From: Actinacidiphila glaucinigra | GTDB taxonomy: Bacteria > Actinomycetota > Actinomycetes > Streptomycetales > Streptomycetaceae | Reading direction: 5' to 3' | Assembly (NCBI RefSeq): GCF_900188405.1 | Contig: NZ_FZOF01000023.1 | Span: 62,001 to 126,000, forward strand | DNA: 64,000 bases | Part shown: positions 18,058 to 29,219 of the stretch, in pieces | How positions within the stretch are numbered: position 1 is the first letter of the stretch | Layout of the letters: every line of letters begins with the position of its first letter | Notes under the pieces: generated by a model | The model's database searches: none | The model's input: the letters and a program-made list of their open reading frames with translations, nothing else | Told to the model about the DNA's origin: nothing | Translations under genes and position numbers: made by a program

Positions 18058-18097
18058 CGGGCCGGAGGAGCGGTGGCGAACCCGCCCCTCCGGCCCG
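18058..18097. terminator. Bidirectional terminator hairpin
   Basis: CGGGCCGGAGG at 18058-18068 pairs with CCTCCGGCCCG at 18087-18097. Additional pairing inside the loop (AGCGG with CCGCC) is possible. It lies between the convergent CBM2-fusion and chitinase genes. Confidence 0.55.
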
Positions 18098-18121
18098 TCG
18101 TACGGCCGTGCTCCCGACTGC

Positions 18122-19768
<1,647 letters not shown>

Positions 19769-19857
19769 GGGGTGCTCCTCGAGTGGGGGGCCGACGGGGA
19801 AACCAGTGCCGCCTGGCGGGCGATTGACTCGTGTCATGCCCACCACAGTTCCCTGGC

Positions 19858-19900
19858 AGAGTAGAAAGGTCTGGACCAGATGGTCAATAGGTCTGGACCA
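19858..19900 (-). promoter_or_regulatory. Chitinase promoter with two 12-bp direct repeats
   Basis: On the minus strand TGGTCCAGACCT occurs twice, at 19900-19889 and 19878-19867, exactly 22 bp apart (two helical turns). Between them lies a -35 TTGACC (19887-19882), and after an 18-bp spacer a -10 TACTCT (19863-19858). This layout is the one known from Streptomyces chitinase promoters, where the repeats mediate chitin induction and glucose repression and resemble DasR sites. Confidence 0.85.
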
Positions 19901-19989
19901 TCTCGGCCTCACGGCCCGCAGCACGACGCCCCGGCGACGGCGCCGGGGCGTACGGGTGAACGAAGGAGCGCGAGCGGTGGCGTCCGGCG

Positions 19990-22563
19990 TCAGGCCGGTC
20001 CGCCCATGGTGACCGCGTCGAAGCCGATGCCGATGTCGACCCCGACGCCGGGAGCGTGCCCGTCGAGGAACTGCTCGGCCCAGATGATCTTCCCGTCGTC
20101 GGTGTAGCGGGTGCCCCACCGCTGGGCGAACTGCGAGATCAGGAAGAGTCCGCGACCGCCCTCGTCCGTCGTACGGGGGTGCCGCAGGTGCGGCGAGGTG
20201 CTGCTGGCGTCGGAGACCTCGCAGATCAGCGCACGCTCCAGGATCAGCCGGAGGCGGATCGGACCGGAACCGTGCCGGATCGCGTTGGTGACCAGCTCGC
20301 TGACGACCAGTTCGGTGGTGAACGCCAGGTCGCCCAGACCCCAGTCCTCCAGCTGCCGGGTCGACAGCTCGCGGGCCCGGCCGACGACCGCGGGGTCGGT
20401 GGCCAGGTCCCAGGAGGCGACCCGGCCGATGTCCAGGCACCGGGTCCTGGCCAGCAGCAGCGCCACGTCGTCGTGCGGGCGGGCCGGGGCCAGCTCGTCG
20501 ACGACGCCGCGGCACAGCGCGTCCAGCGACGCCTCCTCGGCCTCCAGGGCCGCCCGCAGCCGGCCCCGCCCGCTGTCCTGCCCCTCGTCCACGCCCTCCA
20601 CCGGGGCGACCAGGCCGTCGGTGTACAGCGCGAGGACGCTGCCCTCCTCCATCTGCAACTCGGTGGCCTCGAAGGGCAGTCCGCCCAGGCCCAGCGCGGG
20701 ACCGATGGGCAGCTCGGGGAAGTGGACGGCCTCCGCGCCGTCGGCCCCGCACCGCTCGCCGGAGGGCCGGAGCACGGCGGGCGGCAGGTGCCCGGCACTG
20801 GCCATGACGCAGTGCCTGCTGACCGGGTCGTACGTCACGTACAGGCAGCTCGACCCCAGCGCGCTGCCGCCGACCCCGACCGTCGCGGACTCCCCGGCCT
20901 CCCGCGAGACCTGCACGACCAGGTCGTCCAGGTGCGCCAGCAACTCCTCCGGCGGCAGGTCGAGGTCGGCCAGGGTCCGCACCGCCGTGCGCAACTGGCC
21001 CATCGTCGCGGCGGCCTCGATGCCGTGGCCCACCACCTCTCCCACCACCAGCGCGATGCGTGCCCCGGACAGCGGGATGACGTCGAACCAGTCGCCCCCC
21101 ACGCCCGACAGCTCGTCCGCCGGCCGGTAGTAGGTGGCGACCTCCACCGCGTCCTGCGGGGGGAAGGCGTGCGGCAGCAGACTGCGCTGGAGCACGAGGG
21201 CCGCGTCCCGCTCACGGGTGTAGCGGCGCGCGTTGTCCAGGCAGACCGCGGCCCTGGCCACGACCTCCTCCGCCAGGCGCAGGTCCTCCCCGTCGAAGGG
21301 GTCGGCGCGGCGCACCCGGAAGAAGAGGGTCACGCCGAGGGTGACCCCGCGGGCGCGGATCGGCACCACCATCGCCGTGTGCATCCCGAGTTCGCCGAAG
21401 TGGAGCGCCCTGGTGCCGGCCGGACCGGCGGCCCACTCCAGCCCCAGCGGATCCAGCCGGGAGCTGATCCAGGAGGTGCCGTCGGTCAGGGACCGGATCG
21501 GCGGGGTGTCCTCCAGGTAGGCGGAGACCGCCCCGATGCCGAACGCGGGCTCGGGCTCGCCCACCCGCGCCGACCGCATCCCGGCGCGGCGCAGCGGCAC
21601 GGTGACCGCGTCGCCCAGCGGACCGGCCTGCGGCTCCGCCCCCTTGATGACCGACTCCAGCAGCTCGACGGCCACGTAGTCGGCGAGGTCGGGCACGACC
21701 ACGTCCGCCAGGTCCTGCGCGGTGTGCATCACGTCCAGGGTGCGGCCGATGTGCTCACTGGCCCGGTCAAGCAGCGACAGCCGCTTCCGGGCCCGCCAGC
21801 GGTCGCTGATGTCGACCACGGAGTAGCAGACGCCCACCGGGACGCCGCGCTCGTCCTCCAGCCGCACGAAGGACATCGAATGGGCCTGCTCGCGGCGCGG
21901 GTCGGTGCGGAAGCGCCCCACGTGCTCGTAGTCGATCACCGGCACGCCCGTCTCCAGGACCTGGCGCATCTGCGCCTCCAGGACCGTGGCGTTCAGGCCC
22001 GGCTGGATCTCCGCGAGCCGCCGCCCCAGCCGCCCCTGGGAGGGACCGCCGCCGAAGCGCTCCAGTGCCGCGTTCGACCAGACGCAGCGCAGTTCGGTGT
22101 CGACCACGGCCAGCCCGATCGGCGTCTGGCCGACGATCCGCTCCATCATCGCCGGGGTCATCCCCGACGCCGCCGAGCGGGCGGTGCTGCGGGACTCCGC
22201 CGCCAGGACCATCCAGCGGGCGGACGAACCGCCGATGCCCTCAGGGAGCCCGGCCACCCGTACACCCAGCGTGACCCTCATGCCGTCGTCGCGGCGGAGC
22301 CGCAGCACCCCCGTCCAGCCGCCCTCGGTGGCGCAGCGCTCGGCGATCTCCGGCGGCCGCGCCGCGTCCTCCGGGGCGAGCAGGTCCACCGCGCGGGTGC
22401 CGATGACATCCACCGCGCGCCGGCCCAGCAGCCGCTCGGCGGCGGGGGGCCAGGTCAGCAGGCACCCATGGGCGTCGAGGAGCAACGTGACGGCGTCCGC
22501 CACGCCCGCGTCCACGCGTTCCTCGGGAGTCCCCATGGCCAGCCACTCCGTATCCGCCCGCAC
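19990..22563 (-). CDS. PAS-PAS-GAF-SpoIIE phosphatase with C-terminal anti-sigma-type ATPase
   Basis: 857 residues. Two PAS domains (about 20-130 and 140-260), a GAF domain (about 270-460), a PP2C/SpoIIE domain (about 470-720) and a HATPase_c domain (about 725-840, FTTELVVSELVTNAIRHG and DEGGRGLFLISQFAQRWG). Phosphatase motifs are GGDWFDVI, SAGHLPPAVL, YTDGL and HDDVALLL, but the GDVxGH motif reads GEVVGHG, so a metal-ligand Asp is replaced by Glu. It probably acts on and binds STAS antagonists. ATG 22536 is an alternative start. Confidence 0.88.
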   Translation of the reverse strand: MRADTEWLAMGTPEERVDAGVADAVTLLLDAHGCLLTWPPAAERLLGRRAVDVIGTRAVDLLAPEDAARPPEIAERCATEGGWTGVLRLRRDDGMRVTLGVRVAGLPEGIGGSSARWMVLAAESRSTARSAASGMTPAMMERIVGQTPIGLAVVDTELRCVWSNAALERFGGGPSQGRLGRRLAEIQPGLNATVLEAQMRQVLETGVPVIDYEHVGRFRTDPRREQAHSMSFVRLEDERGVPVGVCYSVVDISDRWRARKRLSLLDRASEHIGRTLDVMHTAQDLADVVVPDLADYVAVELLESVIKGAEPQAGPLGDAVTVPLRRAGMRSARVGEPEPAFGIGAVSAYLEDTPPIRSLTDGTSWISSRLDPLGLEWAAGPAGTRALHFGELGMHTAMVVPIRARGVTLGVTLFFRVRRADPFDGEDLRLAEEVVARAAVCLDNARRYTRERDAALVLQRSLLPHAFPPQDAVEVATYYRPADELSGVGGDWFDVIPLSGARIALVVGEVVGHGIEAAATMGQLRTAVRTLADLDLPPEELLAHLDDLVVQVSREAGESATVGVGGSALGSSCLYVTYDPVSRHCVMASAGHLPPAVLRPSGERCGADGAEAVHFPELPIGPALGLGGLPFEATELQMEEGSVLALYTDGLVAPVEGVDEGQDSGRGRLRAALEAEEASLDALCRGVVDELAPARPHDDVALLLARTRCLDIGRVASWDLATDPAVVGRARELSTRQLEDWGLGDLAFTTELVVSELVTNAIRHGSGPIRLRLILERALICEVSDASSTSPHLRHPRTTDEGGRGLFLISQFAQRWGTRYTDDGKIIWAEQFLDGHAPGVGVDIGIGFDAVTMGGPA

Positions 22564-22858
22564 GTTACGCTCCGCTCACCCTCTTCTTGTTCTTCCCACT
22601 CGGCGGACGCCGCTCACGGGGTCACGGGAAGCGGTGGAGCGGACCTGCCGTCTGCCGGGGCTCGCGGCCTGCGCGGGAGGGACGGGCGGGCGGCTTCGGG
22701 AGCGTGCCCGGCGGGGACGGGTTCTCGGGGCGGGCGGCGGCCCCCTCGGGGGCGGGCGCTGCCAGGGGAAACCGGCCGAACGGCACCGGGACGTCCATCG
22801 AGACCTCCGGAGTACGGCCCCCGTGTCCCCCGCGCATCAGGTTACTCGTCGGCCCCGG
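22564..22858. other. Intergenic region, no gene seen
   Basis: 295 bp between the phosphatase start and the ABC permease stop. The AT-richer part at 22575-22605 probably holds the phosphatase promoter. The rest is GC-rich with no domain-bearing frame. Confidence 0.4.
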
Positions 22859-23676
22859 TCAGCGCCCCCCACGTGCGTACCGCCGTACCGCCGACGGGAC
22901 GAAGACCGCGAGCAGCACCAGCGACCAGCCCACCGAGGCCGCGACCGGATGGGCCATGGGCCAGGCCGCGCCCGGAACGTCGGCGAGTCCGGCGGCCGGT
23001 CCGCCGAAGAGCCCGCGGCAGGCGGCGGCCACCGCGCTGAGCGGATTCCACTCGGCGACGGCGCGCAGCCAGCCGGTCATACCGGAGGTGGGAACGTAGG
23101 CGCCGGAGACCAGTTGCAGCACGAAGGTCGCGCTCCCGAGTTGCGCCGCCGCCTCCTCGTCGCGGAGCAGCAGCCCCAGGTGGATCCCGGCCCAGCAGGT
23201 GGCGAAGCGGAAGAGCAGCAGCAGGCCGTACGCGCCCAGCACCGGGCCCGCGCCCGCCTCCACGCGCCAGCCCACGGCCCACCCCACCAGGGCGAGCGGT
23301 ATCAGCCCGGCGGCGGTGACCAGCACATCGGCGGCCGCCTGCCCGAGCGGCACCGCGGCCCTGCTGATCGGCAGGGTGCGGAAGCGGTCGGCCACCCCGC
23401 GCTGCGCGTCCTGCGCGGCCTGCATCATCCCGGTCATGAGCCCGCCGGCGGCGACGGCGGTGAACAGCCCGGGCAGCAGGTAGGAGCGGTACCCGCCGTC
23501 CCCGGGGAGGGTGAGCGCGCTGCCGAAGACATAGCCGAAGAAGAGCAGCAGGATCAGCGGCATCGCCTGGGTCAGCACGAACAGTCCCGGAGCCCGGCGC
23601 ACCCGCAGCAGATGGCGGCCGAGCAGCGCCAGCCCGTCGGCCAGGGCGCCTCCGTCCCCTCGTCGCGCGAGCGCGG

Positions 23677-23680
<4 letters not shown>
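22859..23680 (-). CDS. ABC-2 type transporter permease (DrrB-like)
   Basis: 273 residues with six membrane helices. The ABC-2 signature region reads YLLPGLFTAVAAGGLMTGMMQAAQDAQRGVADRFRTLPISR, typical of daunorubicin-resistance DrrB-type permeases. The start overlaps the ATPase stop by four bases (ATGA). The pair probably exports a hydrophobic compound, and its expression is likely controlled by the divergent TetR protein. Confidence 0.88.
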
Positions 23681-24678
<998 letters not shown>

Positions 24679-24685
24679 ACCCCAC

Positions 24686-24702
24686 TACGTACGCCGTACG
24701 TA
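24686..24702. promoter_or_regulatory. Perfect palindromic TetR operator
   Basis: TACGTACGCCGTACGTA is a perfect inverted repeat with 8-base arms around a single central C. It lies between the divergent ABC exporter and TetR-family genes, so it probably controls both. Confidence 0.8.
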
Positions 24703-24730
24703 ACTACCATGGTGGACGAGGTGATGATCG

Positions 24731-25483
24731 ATGCCAGCCAGCACCGGGCGACCCGCCGCCCCCGAGGTGATCTGGACCCGTCCGGAACGGGCGGCCAGGG
24801 GCCCGAGGCCCGCCCACAACCGCGCCGAGATCGCGGCGGCCGCGGTGCGGATCGCCGACGCCGAGGGCATCGACGCGGTGTCGATGCGGCGCGTGGCGGC
24901 CGAGGTCGGCGCGGGCACGATGTCGCTCTACAACTACGTCCCCCGCAAGGAGGACCTCCACGAGCTGATGGTCGACGCCGTCACCGGCGAGTACGAGCTC
25001 CCGGAGGAGCCCTCCGGCGACTGGCGCGCCGACCTGCTGGCCCTGGCCAGGGCCAGCCGCGACCTGCTGCGCCGCCATCCGTGGGTGCCGCGGCTGTACA
25101 CCTCCGTCCACGGCTTCAGCCCCAACGGCCTGCGCTACCTGGAGCACTGCCTCGCCGCCCTGGAGGGCCTGGACGAGGACGACGCCACCAAGATGGAACT
25201 GCTCGCGGTGGTCCACGGCGCCGTCATGACGTACGTGGGCAACGAGGTGGCAACGCAGGAGCGCAGCCGCGCGCTGCCGTGGACGCCGCTGGAGGAACAG
25301 GCCGCGCGCATGGCCTACCTGACGGACCGGGTCGGCGGGGGTGCGTACCCGCGCCTGGCCGCGGCGCTGGCGAACGCGGGCCCGGCCGTCGACCTGGACG
25401 CCTACTTCGAGCGCACGATCGGCCGGATCCTGGACGCCTACGGGCGCGGCGGCCCGCGCGAGGACCGGGGCGGCGACGCCTGA
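24731..25483 (+). CDS. TetR-family transcriptional repressor
   Basis: 250 residues. The N-terminal HTH (about 28-75) reads RAEIAAAAVRIADAEGIDAVSMRRVAAEVGAGTMSLYNYVPRKEDL. The C-terminal domain (about 90-235) is the TetR_C_1 type found in drug-responsive regulators. It is divergent from the DrrAB-like exporter, with a perfect palindrome between them, so it very likely represses the exporter and itself until a ligand binds. The ligand is unknown. Confidence 0.88.
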   Translation: MPASTGRPAAPEVIWTRPERAARGPRPAHNRAEIAAAAVRIADAEGIDAVSMRRVAAEVGAGTMSLYNYVPRKEDLHELMVDAVTGEYELPEEPSGDWRADLLALARASRDLLRRHPWVPRLYTSVHGFSPNGLRYLEHCLAALEGLDEDDATKMELLAVVHGAVMTYVGNEVATQERSRALPWTPLEEQAARMAYLTDRVGGGAYPRLAAALANAGPAVDLDAYFERTIGRILDAYGRGGPREDRGGDA

Positions 25484-25601
25484 CCCCGCGACTGGAAGGC
25501 GGCCGGGCCCGGGACCGGGCGCCGGTCCGGGTGAGGTGCGGCCGTTACCCGGCGGGCTCGGGCTACCCTGCTCGCAAGGCCCGAAAGAGGGGGTGCTGCC
25601 G

Positions 25602-26777
25602 GTGTCCGGGCGTCGACTGCGAGCCTTGCGCGCACTGAGCAACTCGGCGAGGGAAAGGGCGAGGACGGCCCGTCCGCCCCGGCCCTCCGCGCCGCCCGCC
25701 GGGGAGGGCGAAGCCTCCCTGGAGCCGAGGATCGCGGACACCGCGGTCACCGGCGTGAGCAGCGTGATGGACGCGGCCCTCTACCGCGACGGCCGGCGTA
25801 TCGCGACGCCCTCCTCGCTCGCCGAGGCGTACGCCCAGCTGCGCGCGGAGCCGGGCGCGATGGCGTGGATCGGGCTCTACCGGCCGAGCGAGGCCGAGCT
25901 GGTCTCGCTGGCGAAGGAGTTCGACCTCCACCCGCTGGCCCTGGAGGACGCGATCCAGGCCCACCAGCGCCCCAAGCTGGAGCGCTACGGCGAGACCCTC
26001 TTCGTCGTCCTGCGCGCCGCCCGCTACCTCGACGCCCCGGAGGAGGTCGACTTCGCGGAGCTGCACATCTTCGTCGGCCCCGGTTTCGTCCTGACCGTCC
26101 GCCACGGGGCGGCCCCCGACCTGTCCGCCGTGCGGCGCCGCATGGAGAGCAACCCGGAGCTGCTGACGCTCGGGCCCGAGGCGGTGCTCTACGCGATACT
26201 CGACACGGTCGTCGACGGCTACGCACCGGTCGTCGCGGGGGTCGAGAAGGACATGGAGGAGAGCGAGATCCAGGTCTTCGGCGGCGACCCCCAGGTCTCC
26301 CGCCGGATCTACGAGCTCTCCCAGGAGGTGCTGGAGTTCCAGCGCGCCACCCGCCCGCTCGTCCCCATGCTGGACGGCCTGCAGGCGGGCTTCGTGAAGT
26401 ACGGCACGGACGAGGAACTGCAGCGCTACCTGCGCGACGTGGCCGACCACGTCACGCACACCATCGAGCGCGTGGACGGCTTCCGGCAGGCGCTCGGCGA
26501 CCTGCTCACCCTCAACGCGACCCTCGTCGCGCAGCAGCAGAACGCCGAGATGCGGGCGCTGGCGGAGGCGGGCTTCGAGCAGAACGAGGAGATCAAGAAG
26601 ATCTCCGCCTGGGCCGCCATCCTCTTCGCGCCCACGCTCGTCGGCACGATCTACGGCATGAACTTCGACCACATGCCCGAGCTGCACTGGCTGCTCGGCT
26701 ACCCCTTCGCGATCATGCTGATGGGCGTGGTCTGCGTCAGCCTCTACCTGGTCTTCAAACGGCGCGGCTGGCTGTGA
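25602..26777 (+). CDS. corA: CorA-family magnesium/cobalt channel
   Basis: 391 residues. A long cytoplasmic domain (FDLHPLALEDAIQAHQRPKLERYGE) leads through a long helix (EDQ/E-rich, RATRPLVPMLDGLQAG) to two C-terminal membrane helices. The pore signature YGMNFDHMPE, with GMN, lies between them. The basic C-terminus KRRGWL is typical. The GTG at 25602 follows AAAGAGGGGG; the GTG at 25593 is an alternative. A -10-like TACCCT lies about 35 bases upstream. Mg2+ is the usual substrate. Confidence 0.92.
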   Translation: MSGRRLRALRALSNSARERARTARPPRPSAPPAGEGEASLEPRIADTAVTGVSSVMDAALYRDGRRIATPSSLAEAYAQLRAEPGAMAWIGLYRPSEAELVSLAKEFDLHPLALEDAIQAHQRPKLERYGETLFVVLRAARYLDAPEEVDFAELHIFVGPGFVLTVRHGAAPDLSAVRRRMESNPELLTLGPEAVLYAILDTVVDGYAPVVAGVEKDMEESEIQVFGGDPQVSRRIYELSQEVLEFQRATRPLVPMLDGLQAGFVKYGTDEELQRYLRDVADHVTHTIERVDGFRQALGDLLTLNATLVAQQQNAEMRALAEAGFEQNEEIKKISAWAAILFAPTLVGTIYGMNFDHMPELHWLLGYPFAIMLMGVVCVSLYLVFKRRGWL

Positions 26778-26799
26778 GGGCGCGCAGCCGGGCGCGCCC
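26778..26799. terminator. Terminator hairpin between convergent genes
   Basis: GGGCGCGC at 26778-26785 pairs with GCGCGCCC at 26792-26799 across a six-base loop, directly after the corA stop. Confidence 0.5.
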
Positions 26800-26802
26800 G
26801 GC

Positions 26803-27072
26803 TCAGATCCTGGGATGCGCGGGCACCCGGGTGACCTCCTCGATCTCGTGCGCCGCCTTGCCGAGGAGCTGACGGGCGAGGTCGTTGAGCGCCCTGGCCG
26901 CCGCCAGTTCCTCGCCGACCCGTTCCTGCTCGGGGTCGGAGGGGTGCCGGTTGGCGTGACCGTGCGACCTGACCTCAGTGCCGTCCGGGAGGCGGAGCAG
27001 CGCGGCGGCCTTCGTCCGCGCGCCGTCCTCCCGGAAGTCCATCTCGATGTGCCATCCGACGAGGGTCTGCAT
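26803..27072 (-). CDS. DUF1876 (dsRBD-like fold) protein
   Basis: 89 residues. The sequence WHIEMDFREDGARTKAAALLRLPDGTEVRSHGHANRHPSDP is characteristic of DUF1876, a small alpha/beta protein family of actinobacteria with no known function; the conserved His/Asn/Pro segment is present. The ATG at 27072 has a GGAGGTG site. It is divergent from the CBS-domain gene. Confidence 0.85.
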   Translation of the reverse strand: MQTLVGWHIEMDFREDGARTKAAALLRLPDGTEVRSHGHANRHPSDPEQERVGEELAAARALNDLARQLLGKAAHEIEEVTRVPAHPRI

Positions 27073-27193
27073 GACGGAACACCTCCAGCGGTCCCGGTGG
27101 TCTCCTTCCAGCGTGCTCCCTCTCGCGGAACTACTCCACCAGGGTGACGATGGAGCCAAAGGAAATCGGTCCACGCCCCAGGGAGGCGCCGTC

Positions 27194-27616
27194 ATGACCA
27201 CCGCACTGGACATCATGCACCCCGGCGCCATGTGCGTGGGGGAGCGGGAGAGCCTCACCGACGCGGCCCGGATCATGCGTGAGCAGGACATCGGCGCGCT
27301 GCCGATCTGCGGGGACGACGACGTGCTGGTCGGCATCCTCACCGACCGCGACATCGTGCTGAAGTGCGTCGCCGAGAAGCGCGACCCGTCCGAGGTCACC
27401 TGCGGGGAGCTGGCCATGGGACGGCCGCAGATCATCGAGGGCGACGAGCAGATCGAGCGGGTGCTGGAACTGATGGAGGAGTACCGGGTGCGCCGGCTGC
27501 CGGTGATCGACCATCCCGCGCACCGCCTCATCGGCATGATCACCGAGGCGGACGTGGCCCGTCACCTGCCGCAGGAACGGGTCGCCGAGTTCGTGTCGGC
27601 CGTCTGCTGCGACTGA
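27194..27616 (+). CDS. Tandem CBS-domain protein
   Basis: 140 residues forming a Bateman module: CBS1 (about 5-62, DIMHPGAMCVGERESLTDAARIMREQDIGALPI to GILTDRDIV) and CBS2 (about 72-128, to GMITEADVAR). Such stand-alone modules bind adenosine nucleotides and report energy state to partner proteins. The partner here is unknown. An AGGGAGG site precedes the ATG. Confidence 0.88.
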   Translation: MTTALDIMHPGAMCVGERESLTDAARIMREQDIGALPICGDDDVLVGILTDRDIVLKCVAEKRDPSEVTCGELAMGRPQIIEGDEQIERVLELMEEYRVRRLPVIDHPAHRLIGMITEADVARHLPQERVAEFVSAVCCD

Positions 27617-27636
27617 TCCGCGACCAACGGCCGTGT

Positions 27637-27664
27637 GGATCGGGCGGTCACGGCCGCCCGATCC
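27637..27664. terminator. Terminator hairpin shared by CBS and STAS genes
   Basis: GGATCGGGCGG at 27637-27647 pairs perfectly with CCGCCCGATCC at 27654-27664. On the minus strand the stem spans the stop and last codons of the STAS gene. Confidence 0.6.
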
Positions 27665-27995
27665 GGGCGAGCGCCTCGTACACGCTCGGCACCGGCCGGA
27701 AGGCGTTCAGCAGCCCGGTGGCGCGCAGGACCTTGAGGGTCGGGGGCCGGGAGCAGACGAACTGCACCTGCCCGCCGTTGCCGCGGACCCGGCTGCGGAC
27801 CCGGCAGAGCACGGAGAGTCCGGAGCAGTCGATGAAGTCGACGGGCTCCAGGTCGACGACGAGACCCGGGCCGGGCGCGCGGGTCAGCGCGTCGAGCGGC
27901 GGAGTGATCTCCATTGCCGCGACGATGTCGATCTCCCCGCTGAGTTCCGCCACGACGCACCCGTCGATCGTGCGGGTGCGCAGGTACGGGCTCAC
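27648..27995 (-). CDS. STAS-domain anti-sigma factor antagonist
   Basis: 115 residues, a single STAS domain. VVAELSGEIDIVAAMEI begins the fold, and DLEPVDFIDCSGLSVLCRV carries the phosphorylatable Ser (the S of DCSGL). When dephosphorylated by a SpoIIE-type phosphatase, such proteins sequester an RsbW-like kinase and free a sigma factor. Candidate partners nearby are the ATPase at 29220-29705 and three PP2C phosphatases. A 16-bp palindrome lies 53 bp upstream of the start. Confidence 0.9.
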   Translation of the reverse strand: MSPYLRTRTIDGCVVAELSGEIDIVAAMEITPPLDALTRAPGPGLVVDLEPVDFIDCSGLSVLCRVRSRVRGNGGQVQFVCSRPPTLKVLRATGLLNAFRPVPSVYEALARIGRP

Positions 27996-28047
27996 GGCAG
28001 CATGAGATCACCGGGCCGATGAGCCGACCAATGCGTCAAGGTCCACT

Positions 28048-28063
28048 TCACTCGATCGAGTGA
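28048..28063. promoter_or_regulatory. Perfect palindrome upstream of the STAS gene
   Basis: TCACTCGATCGAGTGA is a perfect 16-bp palindrome in the otherwise gene-free stretch between the XRE gene and the STAS start. The half-site CTCGATCG recurs twice in the XRE/ATPase divergent promoter (29086-29110), suggesting one regulator binds both. Confidence 0.5.
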
Positions 28064-28106
28064 GATCTGTGAAAAGCTGCAAAGCCCCTGTTCAGAGGGG
28101 TGAGGA

Positions 28107-28140
28107 GCGGCACCCGGCGTTGCCGCCGGGGTGCGCCGCC
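28107..28140 (-). terminator. Terminator hairpin after the XRE gene
   Basis: A CACCCGGCG arm pairs with CGCCGGGGTG across a short loop, with extended GC pairing on both sides, just downstream of the XRE stop on the minus strand. No T-tract. Confidence 0.4.
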
Positions 28141-28156
28141 GGTACCGACCGCGGTC

Positions 28157-29026
28157 TCAGATGTCCCGGAGGACGGCGTTCAGCCGGTCCCGGGTGGCCT
28201 CCGGGGAGAGGCTGTCCGCGCGGAGCTTCGCCATGACGACACGGTACTGGTCGACCTCCTCGCGCTTGTCGATGTACATCGCCCCGGTGAGCTGCTCGAC
28301 GTACACGACGTCGGGGACGTCGGACTCCGGGAAGGTCAGCTGGGTGAAGGTACCGCTGGCCCCCGCGGAGTACCCGGTGAACTCCAGCGGCAGCAGCTGC
28401 ACCGTCACGTTCGGCTGCTCCGAGGCCTCGACCAGGTGCGCGAGCTGAGCCCGCATCACCTCCCGCCCGCCGAACCTGCGGAGCACCACCGCCTCGTCCA
28501 TCACGGCCACGATCTGCGGGGCGAGCTCCGAGGTGAGCAGCTTCTGGCGCTTGTGCCGCAGGTCGAGCCGGCGTTCCACCTCGTCGGCGGGCGCGTCCGG
28601 GTGACCCAGCTCGATGACGGCGCGGGTGTAGTCGTCGGCCTGCAGCAGTCCGTGCACGAACTGCGTCTCGAAGGAGCGGATGACCGAGGCGGACTCCTCC
28701 AGGCCCACGTACGTCTGGAACCACGCCGGCAGGACGTCGCCGAAGCCGTGCCACCAGCCGGCGACGTTCGCCTCGCGCACCAGCCCGAGCAGCCCGGTGC
28801 GCTCCGCGTCGTCCGTGATGCCGTAGAGGGTGAGCAGGTCGGCCACGTCGCGCTCCTTGAAGCTCACGCGCCCGAGCTCCATGCGGCTGATCTTCGACTC
28901 CGACGCGCGGATCGAATAGCCCGCGGCCTCACGGGTGATGCCCTGCGCCTCGCGGAGCCTGCGCAGCTGTGAGCCAAGGAGGATGCGGCGCACCATGGAT
29001 CCGCTCCCCGACTGCACTGTGGTCAT
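28157..29026 (-). CDS. XRE-family regulator with DUF5753 domain (WhiJ-like)
   Basis: 289 residues. The N-terminal HTH_3 reads LGSQLRRLREAQGITREAAGYSIRASESKISRMELGR (about 18-55). The remainder is DUF5753 (about 100-285, VIRSFETQFVHGLLQADDYTRAVI). This is the WhiJ-like family of Streptomyces, whose genes usually neighbour a DUF397 gene and often a small ATPase gene; both are present here. The role is probably in developmental or antibiotic regulation. Confidence 0.9.
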   Translation of the reverse strand: MTTVQSGSGSMVRRILLGSQLRRLREAQGITREAAGYSIRASESKISRMELGRVSFKERDVADLLTLYGITDDAERTGLLGLVREANVAGWWHGFGDVLPAWFQTYVGLEESASVIRSFETQFVHGLLQADDYTRAVIELGHPDAPADEVERRLDLRHKRQKLLTSELAPQIVAVMDEAVVLRRFGGREVMRAQLAHLVEASEQPNVTVQLLPLEFTGYSAGASGTFTQLTFPESDVPDVVYVEQLTGAMYIDKREEVDQYRVVMAKLRADSLSPEATRDRLNAVLRDI

Positions 29027-29085
29027 TTGCGCCTACCTTCTCCCCGTGGCATCCAGCAGTCTGCCATCTTCGCGCTGCGTTCAGT

Positions 29086-29153
29086 ACTCGATCGGTCACT
29101 CTCGATCGTCACTTCCGCCCCACCTGCCTCGTGTCATGCAAATGCACGTGCAT
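29086..29153. promoter_or_regulatory. Operator region between XRE and ATPase genes
   Basis: The 193-bp divergent promoter holds ACTCGATCGGT at 29086-29096 and CTCGATCGTCAC from 29101, which repeat the half-site of the palindrome at 28048. A separate palindrome ATGCACGTGCAT lies at 29142-29153, related to repeats upstream of the DUF397 gene. Confidence 0.45.
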
Positions 29154-29219
29154 CCGCCCCTTGCATCGGCCACCGGCCGTACGGGACGATGACGTACGTG
29201 CCGATACCGGGTGGTGCGC

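Noticed and set aside
20056-23040. 994-codon plus-strand frame
   Set aside because: Antisense to the phosphatase and ABC permease genes; low-complexity His/Arg/Gly/Gln composition and no motif.
26978-27193. N-terminal extension of the CBS protein
   Set aside because: The extension overlaps the DUF1876 gene on the other strand, and a good ribosome binding site precedes the ATG at 27194.
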